Origin: an uncultured Jannaschia sp.
Lineage (GTDB): Bacteria > Pseudomonadota > Alphaproteobacteria > Rhodobacterales > Rhodobacteraceae
NCBI RefSeq assembly: GCF_947494025.1
Contig: NZ_CANLTQ010000006.1
Location: forward strand, 62,001-126,000
Direction: 5' to 3'
Length of the DNA: 64,000 nt
The notes beneath the pieces are model-generated. The model did no database searches. It had not been told where the DNA came from and saw nothing but the letters and a program-made list of their open reading frames with translations. This document shows positions 1 through 8,591 of the stretch, piece after piece. Position numbers and translations under genes: made by a program. The number at the start of each line of letters is the position of its first letter. The first letter of the stretch is position 1.

Positions 1-1664
1 GTGACCCCGTTGCCGAAGGTGCCGTAGAGCGCGAAGCCGCCGACAAGGAGCGACAGAGCCAGGAAGAACGTCGCCAGCGGGCGCAGGATCGCCTTCTCGA
101 GAAGGCGCACATAGGTGCCCGTCAGGCCGCCGATCTCGCGCGGGTCGCCCGCTTCGGCCGCCCGGAGCGCGGCCTTCGCCCGCGCCGTCTGCGGCTGCCG
201 CCGGCCGATCAGGCCGCCCACGACGGGAATGAAGATCAGCGCCACGAAGAGCGAGGCGGTGAGCGTCAGGATCACCGTGATTGGCAGGAACTTCATGAAC
301 TCGCCGATCAGGCCGGTCCAGAACAGGAGCGGCACGAACACGCTCAGCGTCGTCGCGGTGGAGGCGATGATGGGCCAGGCCATGCGCTTGGCCGCATGGG
401 CGTAGGCCGTTCGCGGGTCGTCGCCCTCCTGCAGGCGGCGGTCGGCGAGCTCCACGGTCACGATGGCGCCGTCGACGAGCATGCCCACGACGAGGATCAG
501 CGAGAACAGCACCACGATGTTCATCGTGTAGCCCAGCATCCAGAGCGCGATGACGCCGGCGAGGAACGCGGTCGGAATCGACAGGCCGACGAGGATCGCC
601 GAGCGCGGCCCGAGCGCGAAGAGGATCACGATCATCACAAGGATCACCGCGGCGATGACGTTCGATTGCAGGTCCGACAGGAGCGTCTTCACCTGCTCGC
701 TCTGGTCCTGAAGGTAGGTCACCGTCACCGAATCCGGCCAGTCGCCGCGCATCGACTCGATCGCCGCCTGCGCCTCGGCCACGGTGTCGATGATGTTGGC
801 GCCGGAGCGCTTGGTGATCTCGAGGGCGAGGGCGGGCTGCCCGTCGATCCGCGCGAAGCTCGTCGGATCCTCGAAGGCGCGGCGCACTGTGGCCACGTCG
901 CCGAAGGTGACGACCGTGTTGCCGTCCACCTTGACGGGCATCTCCATGACGTCGTCGAGGTCTTCGATCAGGCCCGGCACCTTCAGCGCGATGCGCCCGT
1001 CGCCCGTCTCGATGGCGCCGGCCGCGATCAGCCGGTTGTTGCGCTGCAGCGTCGTGGTCAGCGCGTCGAAACTCAGGTCGTAGGTCTGGAACACGGTGGG
1101 GTCGATCAGCACCTCGAGGAACTCGTCGCGCGCCCCCCCGATATCGACCTCGAGCACGCCGCGAAGCTTCTCGACCTCGGCCTGCACGTCCTCGGCCAGC
1201 CGGTTCAGCGTCCGCTCGGGGACGGGGCCGGACAGGATCGCGGTGATGATCGGAAACAGCGCCGTGTTGATCTCGGTCACGGTCAGGTCGTAGGCATCCT
1301 CCGGCAACTCTCCCTCGGCGCGGTCGGCGGCCTCGCGCACCTTGTCCAGCGCCTCGTCGATGTCGCCGCCCGCGGTGAACTCGAGCTGCACGCTCGCGAA
1401 GCCCTCCGCCGCCTCGCTCGACATCTGCTCGAGCCCCTCGATGGCGCCGAACTCGGCCTCCATCGGTTCGAGCAGCAGCCGCTCGGCATCCGTGGGCGAG
1501 ATGCCGTCAATGCCGGTTGAGACGTAGACGAGCGGCAGCGGCACCTCCGGGTTCGCTTCCTTCGGGATCGCGACATAAGCCACGGCGCCGACGGCAAGGA
1601 TCATGCCGAGCAGGATCAGGACCACCCGGCTCCGGGAAAAGGCGGCGTCGATCAGCGCGTTCAT
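1..1664 (-). CDS. RND family efflux transporter permease (N-terminal ~554 residues, cut by window start)
   Basis: Inner-membrane proton-driven pump subunit of an AcrB/hydrophobe-amphiphile RND exporter, working with the adaptor gene directly upstream. Translated from the ATG at 1664 it begins MNALIDAAFSRSRVVLIL, with a first membrane helix at about residues 13-30. A long periplasmic porter region follows, then a cluster of helices. The second cluster contains VVGMLVDGAIVTVE, the RND motif in which an acidic residue sits in TM4. The reading frame is still open at position 1, so the C-terminal half (second porter domain and TM7-12) lies outside the window. Its ATG overlaps the stop of the adaptor (ATGA), so the two are co-translated. 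Substrate unknown. Confidence 0.93.
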   Translation of the reverse strand, partial: MNALIDAAFSRSRVVLILLGMILAVGAVAYVAIPKEANPEVPLPLVYVSTGIDGISPTDAERLLLEPMEAEFGAIEGLEQMSSEAAEGFASVQLEFTAGGDIDEALDKVREAADRAEGELPEDAYDLTVTEINTALFPIITAILSGPVPERTLNRLAEDVQAEVEKLRGVLEVDIGGARDEFLEVLIDPTVFQTYDLSFDALTTTLQRNNRLIAAGAIETGDGRIALKVPGLIEDLDDVMEMPVKVDGNTVVTFGDVATVRRAFEDPTSFARIDGQPALALEITKRSGANIIDTVAEAQAAIESMRGDWPDSVTVTYLQDQSEQVKTLLSDLQSNVIAAVILVMIVILFALGPRSAILVGLSIPTAFLAGVIALWMLGYTMNIVVLFSLILVVGMLVDGAIVTVELADRRLQEGDDPRTAYAHAAKRMAWPIIASTATTLSVFVPLLFWTGLIGEFMKFLPITVILTLTASLFVALIFIPVVGGLIGRRQPQTARAKAALRAAEAGDPREIGGLTGTYVRLLEKAILRPLATFFLALSLLVGGFALYGTFGNGV

Positions 1665-2827
1665 TCGCCGGCCTCGCCGGCATTCGCTACGACGTCTGCC
1701 GTCTCCGCCGCCTCCGCAGGTTGGACACGCACCGGCTCGCCCTCCTGCACGAAACCCTGTCCGATCGTGATGATCTCGGCCCGCTCCGGCACGCCCGTGG
1801 CCCAGACGCCGGCGAGCTCGGCCCGGACGATCTCGATCGGGTGGAAGCGGACGAGGCCGTCTTCGACCGTCTTCACGCCCAGATCGCCCTCGGGGTTGAG
1901 CGACACGACCGACGGGGTGACGAAATGCGCCATCGCCTCGCCGGTCGGGATGACGACCTCCGCGGAAACGCCGGCGGGAATCGCCCCGTCCGAGTTGGCG
2001 ACCTCGATCTCGGCGAGAAAGGTCCGCGTTTCGGCGGCGGCGGAGGTGCTGACGAAGGTGACCCGGCCCTCCCGCGTTTCGCCGGTGATGAAGGTCACCT
2101 CGGCTGTCATGCCGTCCTCGATCCGGTTCAGCGCCTGTTGCGGCACCTGGATCGCCACGGTCAGCGGCCGGTTGTCGACGATGCGGCCGATCTGTTCGCC
2201 GGCGGAGACGAACTCGCCGCGCGACAGCGACAGCGCCTCGATCCGCCCGGCAAAGGGTGCGAGGATGTCCAGGTCGGAGAGCTCCTGCTCGGCCGTGACG
2301 ACCTGCGCCTCGGCCGAGGCCAGCGCCGCGCGTGCCTCGGCGACCCGGTCGGCCGTGCCGACGCCGCGTTCGAGGAGCTGCTCGGCATTGTCGCTGTCGC
2401 GACGGGCCCGGGTCAGAAGCTCCTCCGCGGTGGCGAGGTCGGCCTCGGCGCGGGTCGAGGACAGGCGCACGACCGGCTGCCCGGCCTCGACCACGTCGCC
2501 TTTCCGCACCAGAACCTCGGCCACATCGCCGGTCGCGCTGGCACGCAGCGGCGTGTCCCGATCGGGCTCCGCCTGGCCCTCGGCCTGAAAGGTCAGCGTC
2601 ACCGGCGCCGCCTGCGACATCCGCGCGACGACGGAGGCCGGCTCGCGCTCGGTCGCCCGCTCGGGCACGGCCGGCGGGGCGGAGGGCAGGACGAAGCCGC
2701 TGCCCATCCACGCGACCACCGCGAGCAGGACGCCCCCCGCGATCCAGTTCGAGCGCGACGCGCCGCGATCCGTCTCGAACGCGAGCGGTTCGCGATTTGC
2801 CGGGGGCGCCTTCGGTGTCTCGTCCAT
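1661..2827 (-). CDS. Efflux RND transporter periplasmic adaptor subunit (membrane fusion protein)
   Basis: A 388-residue HlyD/AcrA-type adaptor bridging the RND permease (next gene, ATGA overlap) to an outer-membrane channel. It has a short cytosolic N-terminus, one membrane anchor at about residues 28-46 (WIAGGVLLAVVAWMGSGFVL), and a lipoyl-like half-motif around VAEVLVRKGDVVEAGQPVVRL. A helical hairpin rich in Ala/Glu (about residues 128-185) follows, then the returning lipoyl half (ILAPFAGRIEAL) and beta-barrel and membrane-proximal domains. No lipobox Cys is present, so it is anchored by its helix. No TolC-type outer-membrane gene lies nearby. The start at 2827 is preceded by a GGAGA ribosome-binding site and gives a normal family length. 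Confidence 0.93.
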   Translation of the reverse strand: MDETPKAPPANREPLAFETDRGASRSNWIAGGVLLAVVAWMGSGFVLPSAPPAVPERATEREPASVVARMSQAAPVTLTFQAEGQAEPDRDTPLRASATGDVAEVLVRKGDVVEAGQPVVRLSSTRAEADLATAEELLTRARRDSDNAEQLLERGVGTADRVAEARAALASAEAQVVTAEQELSDLDILAPFAGRIEALSLSRGEFVSAGEQIGRIVDNRPLTVAIQVPQQALNRIEDGMTAEVTFITGETREGRVTFVSTSAAAETRTFLAEIEVANSDGAIPAGVSAEVVIPTGEAMAHFVTPSVVSLNPEGDLGVKTVEDGLVRFHPIEIVRAELAGVWATGVPERAEIITIGQGFVQEGEPVRVQPAEAAETADVVANAGEAGE

Positions 2828-3152
2828 GTACCGCTCGTCTCCGCATATGTCTCTGACCGCGCAGCTCGACCGCGCGGATTTCGGGTTAAATGCCGACCCT
2901 GCCCTGTAATCAAGGCCGATCGAAACCTGACGGAACAGGACGGATCACATCTCCGTCATCGCGCGCAGGGGTACACAAGGAGGGTTAACGACCCGTTTCC
3001 TCCCTGTCCGCCGAACGGGTACGGCCGCCCCGGCGGCGCGAAAGGATGCAACGGACGCGCTCGGTGCCGTCGAAACGCACCCGCCCGGAAAGACCCGCAG
3101 CCAAGCGTCGCCGTCGTTTCTTCTTCTGTGACGCCAATCGGTGGGCGTATGT
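2828..3152. other. Intergenic stretch without a recognisable gene
   Basis: This is the 5' side of the efflux operon (minus) and precedes the deacetylase relic. Open frames here have no protein-like composition. One weak inverted repeat is visible: ACCCGTT at 2991-2997 against AACGGGT at 3014-3020, with a 16-base spacer. The efflux operon promoter must lie near 2830-2950 but no convincing -35/-10 pair could be picked. Confidence 0.5.
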
Positions 3153-3390
3153 ATGTCGAAACCGGGGACAGTCACGATCATCGACGATTTCGAGGAGCGG
3201 CACAGTCCCGACATCAGTCCAACGACATGGACGTCGCGCTCCATCCCATATCGTCGCACAGTCCTGCCGTCTGCGCCACCTGCGCCGGACGCTCGCGCAT
3301 GTCGCGGTGGCCGGGGACCGCATCTGGATCACCCGCGCCGGCGCGATCAGCGACCTGTGCCTCGGCAATCTGCGGGACCGGATCGTGTGA
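3153..3390 (+). pseudogene. Eroded C-terminal remnant of a NodB/PuuE-type polysaccharide deacetylase
   Basis: Three consecutive protein-like pieces lie in three reading frames. TIIDDFEERHSPDIS is in the frame of 3153. MDVALHP starts at 3227 in a second frame. CRLRHLRRTLAHVAVAGDRI, continuing into WITRAGAISDLC, runs from 3265 to the stop at 3388-3390 in the third. Joined, they resemble the tail of allantoinase-like polysaccharide deacetylases: a DxF motif, then a Met plus 'LHP' strand, then a 'hRhLRrxLxHv...vWxtrxxEIxD' helix. The Trp-x-x-Gly-x-P part of the middle motif is missing. At least two frameshifts and loss of the catalytic NodB core would make it non-functional. This assignment rests on motif memory only. 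No intact neighbour appears related. Confidence 0.45.
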
Positions 3391-3499
3391 CGCGCCGCCG
3401 GACGCACGGCGGAAATCGGTGAAGGCCGGAATCCGCGAAAGGGGCACTTTCCGACGGCGGCCGGGCGGGATAGCGTCGATGGGACCGACAGGACCGCGC

Positions 3500-4669
3500 A
3501 TGCCCGACGACGACCCGCTGGCCCCCAGGCCCTTCCGGACGCTCAACCAGTTCTCCGAACCGTCCATGCCGGCGGACGAGACGTTCCAGCGTCTGTTCGA
3601 CCGCGCCCGCAACCTGCTCGCGCAGACGAAGCCGGACGAGCCGCTCGTGGATGCGACGCATCTCGGGCGTGCGACGACGGAACGGCTCGACGACATCGTT
3701 CCGCCGCCGCCGTGGCAACCGGTTCTGCGCGACCTCGCGCTCAGCTATGCCGAATGGCTTGCGGGACCCGAAGCGGGGTCGCGCGTGCAGGTCGTCACCC
3801 TGCCGCCGGGCGGTCGCGGCCTGATCGACGCCTGGACCCGGGCGCAGGATCTTCGCGTGATCGAGGCGCCGAACCGTACGCTCCTCGTCAACGATCCCAG
3901 CCCACCGGCGCCCGACCTGACCGGGGAGGACGTCCTCGTCGTGCCGCATCTGGAGGACTGGTTCCTGCGGGACGCCGGCGGCCTCGACACGATCCGCGCC
4001 CTGCTCTCCGCGATCGCCGAGGCCGAGCGGCCGGTCTTCGTCGGCTGCGACAGCTGGGCCTGGGCGTATCTGTCGAAGGCGGCGGACGCCGCGGTGCTCC
4101 TGCCGAAGCCCTACACGTTCCAGGCCTATGACGGCGCGCGTCTGCAGGCCTGGTTCGGCGCGTCGACCGAGACCGTCCGCGCCCGGGGCACGCAGTTCCG
4201 CCGCGCCGAGAACGGCGACAACGTATTCGAGACGGAGGAGCCGCCGCACGAATATTTCGTCCGCCTCGCCGCCCGATCACTCGGAATCCCCTGGGTGGCC
4301 TGGGCGCTCTGGCGGGCATCGATCAGCGATCCGCATCCCGACGAGGACGCGGAAGCGGTGCCCGACATCCACGACGGCGACACGTTCTGGATCGCGCCCG
4401 TGCCGGAGCCCGCACTGCCCGAGGGCGACCGGCAGAGCGCGCTGCTCACCCTTCACGCACTCCTGATCCACGGCGGCCTGTCGCCGCGCCTGCTGCCGCG
4501 CGTCCTGCCGTCGGCCGATGCCGACAACGTCGTGCCGGTCCTGATCGAGGCCGGGCTGGTGGAACGGGTGGGCATGGGGGCGGACATGCGGCTTTCGGTC
4601 GTGCCGGCCGCCTATCCTTCGGTGCGCGCCGCACTGGGCGATGCCGGACTTCCACGGGACGGGATGTAG
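3500..4669 (+). CDS. Conserved hypothetical protein, possibly a degenerate P-loop/STAND-like protein, coupled to mscS
   Basis: A 389-residue soluble protein with no signal peptide or membrane helix; I do not recognise the family. Residues about 75-90 form a strand-loop-helix (VVTLPPGGRGLIDAW) where a Walker A might sit but without GKS/T. DVLVVPHLEDWFLRD further on looks like a Walker-B strand with acidic residues. The C-terminal ~75 residues resemble a winged helix (LLTLHALLIHGGLSPRLLPRVLP). This layout would fit a decayed ATPase-plus-winged-helix regulator, which is inference. Two bases separate its stop from the mscS start, so it is probably co-translated and may be a partner of the channel. 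An alternative start lies 21 bases upstream (ATG 3479). Confidence 0.6.
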   Translation: MPDDDPLAPRPFRTLNQFSEPSMPADETFQRLFDRARNLLAQTKPDEPLVDATHLGRATTERLDDIVPPPPWQPVLRDLALSYAEWLAGPEAGSRVQVVTLPPGGRGLIDAWTRAQDLRVIEAPNRTLLVNDPSPPAPDLTGEDVLVVPHLEDWFLRDAGGLDTIRALLSAIAEAERPVFVGCDSWAWAYLSKAADAAVLLPKPYTFQAYDGARLQAWFGASTETVRARGTQFRRAENGDNVFETEEPPHEYFVRLAARSLGIPWVAWALWRASISDPHPDEDAEAVPDIHDGDTFWIAPVPEPALPEGDRQSALLTLHALLIHGGLSPRLLPRVLPSADADNVVPVLIEAGLVERVGMGADMRLSVVPAAYPSVRAALGDAGLPRDGM

Positions 4670-4671
4670 CG

Positions 4672-5511
4672 ATGAACGGGGACGAGGCCAGCGAGAAGGC
4701 CGCGAAGCTCATCAACGACCTGCAGGACATCAGCTTCGTCAAGATCGCGCTGATCGTCCTCGGCACTTGGGCCATCATCGTTTTCGTCCGGCGGACCTTT
4801 CCGCTTCTTGCGCATAACGGGCCGAGCCAGCTGCGCCTTTACGTGCTGGGGGCGGTGCCGCTGATCCGGCTGTTCCTGTTGTTCGGGGCGATTGTCTGGA
4901 TCATCCCGATCGTCTTCAACGTCACCTTCCAGAACTTCCTCGTCATCGCCGGCGCGGCCAGCGTCGCCATCGGCTTCGCCTTCAAGGATTACGTCAGCAG
5001 CCTGATCGCCGGCGTTGTCGCTATCTTCGAGAAGCCCTACCGTCCCGGCGACTGGGTCAAGGTCGGCGAGGATTACGGCGAGGTCCAGAACGTGGGCCTG
5101 CGCGCGATCACCCTGCGGACGCCGTCCGACGACATCGTGACGGCGCCGCATATACGGCTCTGGCAGGAGAACATCGTCAACGGCAACGACGGCGCGCGGA
5201 CGCTGATGTGCGTGGCCGACTTCTGGGTCGCGCCCGACCACGACGCCAGGGCGCTGCGCGCCGCGCTTCGCGACGTCGCGATGACGAGCGCCTATCTCGA
5301 TTACGACAACCCGGTCGTCGTCATCCTGTCGGAGACGCCCTGCGGCACGCATTACCGGCTCAAGGCCTATCCGTTCGACATGCGCGACCAGTTCGTCTTC
5401 GTCAGCGACCTGACGGTGCGCGGCAAGGCGGCCATCGCGCGCGCAGGCGGGCGGCAGGTCGTCGTCCCCGCCGCGGCGGAGCGGCCGAAGACATCCCCAC
5501 CCGACCACTGA
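4672..5511 (+). CDS. MscS-family mechanosensitive ion channel
   Basis: A 279-residue small-conductance mechanosensitive channel that opens on membrane tension during hypo-osmotic shock. Three membrane segments are visible: about residues 21-40 (KIALIVLGTWAIIVFV), 58-84, and the pore-lining TM3 (IAGAASVAIGFAFKDYVSSLIAG), which has the Gly/Ala packing and the TM3 kink typical of the family. The cytoplasmic beta domain follows with the characteristic RPGDWVKVGEDYGEVQNVGL segment and an alpha/beta C-terminal domain. Length is close to E. coli MscS (286). The gene follows the unknown 3500-4669 protein by two bases. Confidence 0.93.
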   Translation: MNGDEASEKAAKLINDLQDISFVKIALIVLGTWAIIVFVRRTFPLLAHNGPSQLRLYVLGAVPLIRLFLLFGAIVWIIPIVFNVTFQNFLVIAGAASVAIGFAFKDYVSSLIAGVVAIFEKPYRPGDWVKVGEDYGEVQNVGLRAITLRTPSDDIVTAPHIRLWQENIVNGNDGARTLMCVADFWVAPDHDARALRAALRDVAMTSAYLDYDNPVVVILSETPCGTHYRLKAYPFDMRDQFVFVSDLTVRGKAAIARAGGRQVVVPAAAERPKTSPPDH

Positions 5512-5524
5512 GAAAGGAACGCCC

Positions 5525-6685
5525 ATGCCCATCCGCAACCGCTTCGCCGAATTGCTGCCGGAGATCACCGTGTGGCGCCGCGACCTGCACGCGCATCCGG
5601 AACTGCAATACGACGTGCACCGCACCGCCGGGGCGGTGGCCGACCGCCTCCGCGACTTCGGCTGCGACGAGGTGCACGAGGGAATCGGGCGGACCGGCGT
5701 GGTCGGTCTGATCCGGGGCAGGGACGCGGGGCCGACGATCGGGCTGCGCGCCGACATGGACGCGCTGCCGGTCCGGGAGGCGACGGGTGCGGATCACGCC
5801 TCCACCGTGCCGGGGGTGATGCATGCCTGCGGCCATGACGGCCACACCGCGATGCTTCTGGGCGCGGCGAAGTACCTTGCCGAGACGCGCAACTTCGCCG
5901 GCACCGTGGCCGTCGTGTTCCAGCCGGCCGAGGAGGGCGGGGCGGGCGCGAAGGCGATGCTGGAGGACGGGCTGATCGAGCGGTTCGGGATCGCCGAGAT
6001 CTACGGGATGCACAATTCGCCGATGTTGCCCGCCGGCGCGTTCGCGATCCGGCCGGGGCCGTTCTACGCCTCGGTCGACAGCTTCCGCATCGACGTTCAG
6101 GGCCGGGGCGGGCACGCGGCGCGGCCGCATAACACCGTCGACACCACGCTCACGGCCTCCGCCATCGTGATGGCGCTGCAATCGGTCGTCGCGCGCAACA
6201 CCGATCCGCAGCAGCCGCTGGTCGTTTCGGTGACCGCCTTCCATACCGACACCGAAGCGTTCAACGTCATTCCCGACCGCGCGACCCTGCGCGGCACGAT
6301 CCGCAGCTTCGACAAGGGGACCCGGGCAAAGGCGGTGGACGACATCCGCCGGCTCGTGGAGGCGACCGCCGCCGCCTACGGCGCCAGGGCGACGTTCCAC
6401 CTCGAGGAGGTGCCCTATCCGGTCATGGCGAACCACGAGGCGGAGACGCGCCACGCCGCCGAGGCCGCCCGCGACGTCGCCGGCCATGTGGACACCGACG
6501 CGCCGCGGACCACGGGGGGCGAGGACTTCGCCTACATGCTCGAGGTCTGCCCCGGCGCCTATATCCAGATCGGCAACGGCCCGTCCGCCGGGCTGCACCA
6601 CCCGGAATACGACTTCAACGACGAGATCATTCCGGCGGGCTGCAGCTGGTGGGTCACGCTGGCGGAACGGAGGCTGCCGGCATGA
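5525..6685 (+). CDS. M20-family amidohydrolase (hippurate/N-acyl-amino-acid hydrolase type)
   Basis: A 386-residue cytosolic zinc-dependent hydrolase that cleaves N-acyl or amide bonds of amino-acid derivatives; exact substrate unknown. The N-terminus has the family RRDLHAHPEL motif (residues 18-26), RADMDALP (75-82), and the metal-binding MHACGHDGHTAML segment with His100, Cys102 and His104. The Glu pair of PAEEGGAG is at 136-137. The dimerisation domain with GGHAARPH and the C-terminal TGGEDFAYM complete the fold. It follows mscS by 13 bases with an AAAGGAA ribosome-binding site. Its stop overlaps the start of the acetamidase gene (ATGA), suggesting a two-step amide degradation unit. Confidence 0.92.
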   Translation: MPIRNRFAELLPEITVWRRDLHAHPELQYDVHRTAGAVADRLRDFGCDEVHEGIGRTGVVGLIRGRDAGPTIGLRADMDALPVREATGADHASTVPGVMHACGHDGHTAMLLGAAKYLAETRNFAGTVAVVFQPAEEGGAGAKAMLEDGLIERFGIAEIYGMHNSPMLPAGAFAIRPGPFYASVDSFRIDVQGRGGHAARPHNTVDTTLTASAIVMALQSVVARNTDPQQPLVVSVTAFHTDTEAFNVIPDRATLRGTIRSFDKGTRAKAVDDIRRLVEATAAAYGARATFHLEEVPYPVMANHEAETRHAAEAARDVAGHVDTDAPRTTGGEDFAYMLEVCPGAYIQIGNGPSAGLHHPEYDFNDEIIPAGCSWWVTLAERRLPA

Positions 6686-7605
6686 TCGTCGATGCCGGAC
6701 CGAACACCTGCCACTGGGGCTACTTCGATGCCACGCTCGAGCCGGTCGCGGAGGTGGAGAGCGGGGCGGATGTCACGATCCGCACCGTTTCCGGCGGGCC
6801 GGACATGCTGCCGGGCGCGGGCTTCCACGTGCCGCCCGAGCTACTGGCCATCCACGCGAAGGGCCTGCCGGGGCGGCCGGGCCACGTCCTGACGGGACCG
6901 GTCGCGGTCCACGGCGCGAAGGCGGGACAGGTGCTGCAGGTCGACATTCTCGACGTCGCGCTGCGCCAGGACTGGGGCTACAACGTGATCCGCCCGCTGG
7001 CCGGGACGTTGCCGCTCGAGTTCGACACGCCCACGACCCACATCCTGCGCCTCGACGCGGAGGCGATGACGGCGCGGATGCCGTGGGGCGCGGACCTCCC
7101 CCTTGCGCCGTTCTTCGGAGTGATGGGCGTGGCGCCGCCGCCGAACTGGGGCCGCATCTCCACCATCGAGCCGCGCGCGCATGGCGGCAACATCGACTGC
7201 AAGGAGCTCGTGGCGGGTACGACGCTCTATCTGCCGATCCACGCGGACGGTGCGCTCTTCTCCTGCGGCGACGGACACGGGGCGCAGGGCGACGGCGAAG
7301 TCTGCATCACCGCCATCGAGACGGCGCTGGAGGGGCGGTTCCGTCTGACGCTCCGCGACGACCTGCCCCCCCGTATCCGGGCCGAAACGCCGACGCACTG
7401 GATCACGCTCGCCACGCATCCCACGCTCGACCGCTGCGCGGAGGACGCGACGCGCGACATGATCGACCTGATCGTGGCCCTGAAGGGCCTGACGCGGGAA
7501 GAAGCCTACATGCTCTGCTCGCTCGCCGGCGACCTTCACGTCACGCAGACGGTGAACGGCCACAAGGGCATTCACATGATGCTGGCGAAGACGCATCTGG
7601 CCTGA
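6682..7605 (+). CDS. Acetamidase/formamidase family protein
   Basis: A 307-residue FmdA/AmdA-type amidase that hydrolyses short amides to ammonia and an acid. Family hallmarks are the N-terminal NTCHWGYFD, the GPVAVHGAKAGQVLQVDI strand pair, HGGNIDCKEL, and the metal-site loop LFSCGDGHGAQGDGEV. The ATG at 6682 overlaps the M20 stop. A longer frame opens at 6649, but its first 11 residues do not resemble the family and would overlap the upstream gene. Translational coupling to an M20 hydrolase suggests use of an amide-containing nitrogen source. The gene ends seven bases from the convergent 7613-8470 gene. Confidence 0.9.
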   Translation: MIVDAGPNTCHWGYFDATLEPVAEVESGADVTIRTVSGGPDMLPGAGFHVPPELLAIHAKGLPGRPGHVLTGPVAVHGAKAGQVLQVDILDVALRQDWGYNVIRPLAGTLPLEFDTPTTHILRLDAEAMTARMPWGADLPLAPFFGVMGVAPPPNWGRISTIEPRAHGGNIDCKELVAGTTLYLPIHADGALFSCGDGHGAQGDGEVCITAIETALEGRFRLTLRDDLPPRIRAETPTHWITLATHPTLDRCAEDATRDMIDLIVALKGLTREEAYMLCSLAGDLHVTQTVNGHKGIHMMLAKTHLA

Positions 7606-7612
7606 CGGCTCC

Positions 7613-8470
7613 CTAGCGGCGCAGGTCGTGATCCTCGGCCCAGCGCCGGGCGGCCGCGAGGGTCGGTTCGGGCCGTCGCAGGGCCAGACGTCCCAGCCGC
7701 GTCGCCGCCCGTTCGAGCTCGGCCGTCCGGCCGCGCGGGATCCGGCCCCGTGCGGCCTCGTCCTCGGCCCGGTCCAGTATGCGGCAGACCCGGACGATGG
7801 CGGCGGGGAAATCCATGGCCGGGTCGTCGGGCACGAAGACGCCGGGCAGGGGCGAGGCCGTGACCTGCGTCACGAGACTGCAGAACTCCGGACCGAGCGG
7901 GGCGATCCGTTCGAGTTGCCGCGACGGGTCGTCCGGTTCCGTATCGGTCAGCGTATGGACGCGGAGGGCGAAGGCCCGGGCCGCTGTGGTGATCTGCAGG
8001 ATGGTCAGGATGAAGCTGACCGACAGCGTCAGCACGACCATGCCGTTGACCGCCGCGATCATCGACAGGTTGTCCCACCACCCGTTCGTCGGCTCGACGA
8101 TCGACGCGCCGAGGGTGGAGAGCGAGGCGCCGACGAAGGCGACCGTCTCGAGCAGCGAGGCCTCGGCGCCGGTCTCCGTCTTCGCCAGCGACCGCCCTGC
8201 CGCGAACATGGCGGTGTAGCCGATGAGATGGAGGATGATCCAGGCGAACGCGATCGCCGTCAGGATCAGGGGTCCGATCAGGTTTCGCAGGCCCAGCCCG
8301 AAGCGGCGCTCCAGTCGCGGCACCAGACGGCCCGCCAGCCGCCAGAGCGCATAGGTGATCCGGAAGCTGAGCGGCCCGAGACCCGCCATGCTGATGGTCG
8401 TGCGGAGGAAATCGTAGAAGACGAAGACGACCAGCGACGTCCCCGCGAGGAATAGAATGGTTCCGGCCAT
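7613..8470 (-). CDS. Potassium-channel-like two/three-TM membrane protein
   Basis: A 285-residue membrane protein with an N-terminal helix (TILFLAGTSLVVFVFYDFL), a second helix (LILTAIAFAWIILHLIGYTAMF), a re-entrant loop VAFVGASLSTLGASIV and a third helix (MVVLTLSVSFILTILQITTAA). The loop resembles an Ion_trans_2 pore region, but STLGAS stands where TVGYGD would be. K+ selectivity is therefore doubtful and 'ion channel family' is as far as I would go. The last ~120 residues are soluble, helical and Arg-rich. No regulatory RCK/TrkA-N nucleotide-binding motif is visible. It stands alone, convergent to the acetamidase gene. Confidence 0.65.
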   Translation of the reverse strand: MAGTILFLAGTSLVVFVFYDFLRTTISMAGLGPLSFRITYALWRLAGRLVPRLERRFGLGLRNLIGPLILTAIAFAWIILHLIGYTAMFAAGRSLAKTETGAEASLLETVAFVGASLSTLGASIVEPTNGWWDNLSMIAAVNGMVVLTLSVSFILTILQITTAARAFALRVHTLTDTEPDDPSRQLERIAPLGPEFCSLVTQVTASPLPGVFVPDDPAMDFPAAIVRVCRILDRAEDEAARGRIPRGRTAELERAATRLGRLALRRPEPTLAAARRWAEDHDLRR

Positions 8471-8540
8471 GCGCGTCCCCCTGCCCGGACGGTTCGCGCG
8501 CCGTCGTACAGGATGGCATCAGCGGAGACCACGCCGAAAG

Positions 8541-8564
8541 CGGCCCGGCGGGGATGCCGGGCCG
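8541..8564 (-). terminator. Hairpin downstream of the sugar ABC operon
   Basis: A perfect 9-bp GC stem (8541-8549 with 8556-8564) and six-base loop lie 27 bases past the stop of the substrate-binding gene. On the minus strand it is followed by CTTTCGG, so the U-tract is poor. Likely ends the 14209-8592 transcript. Confidence 0.55.
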
Positions 8565-8591
8565 AACGGGACCCCGGGGTTCGGAACCCGA

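Noticed and set aside
2985-3407. Minus-strand open frames of 104-160 codons opposite the deacetylase relic
   Set aside because: Low-complexity Arg/Pro/Ser composition and no ribosome-binding site; the plus-strand fragments have family-like motifs instead.
1517-3490. Long plus-strand open frame antisense to the efflux adaptor, continuing into the 3500-4669 gene
   Set aside because: Its composition (Arg/Gly/Asp-rich, no domain) is that of the GC-rich complementary strand; the minus-strand adaptor and permease have clear motifs. Only the part from 3500 on is protein-like.
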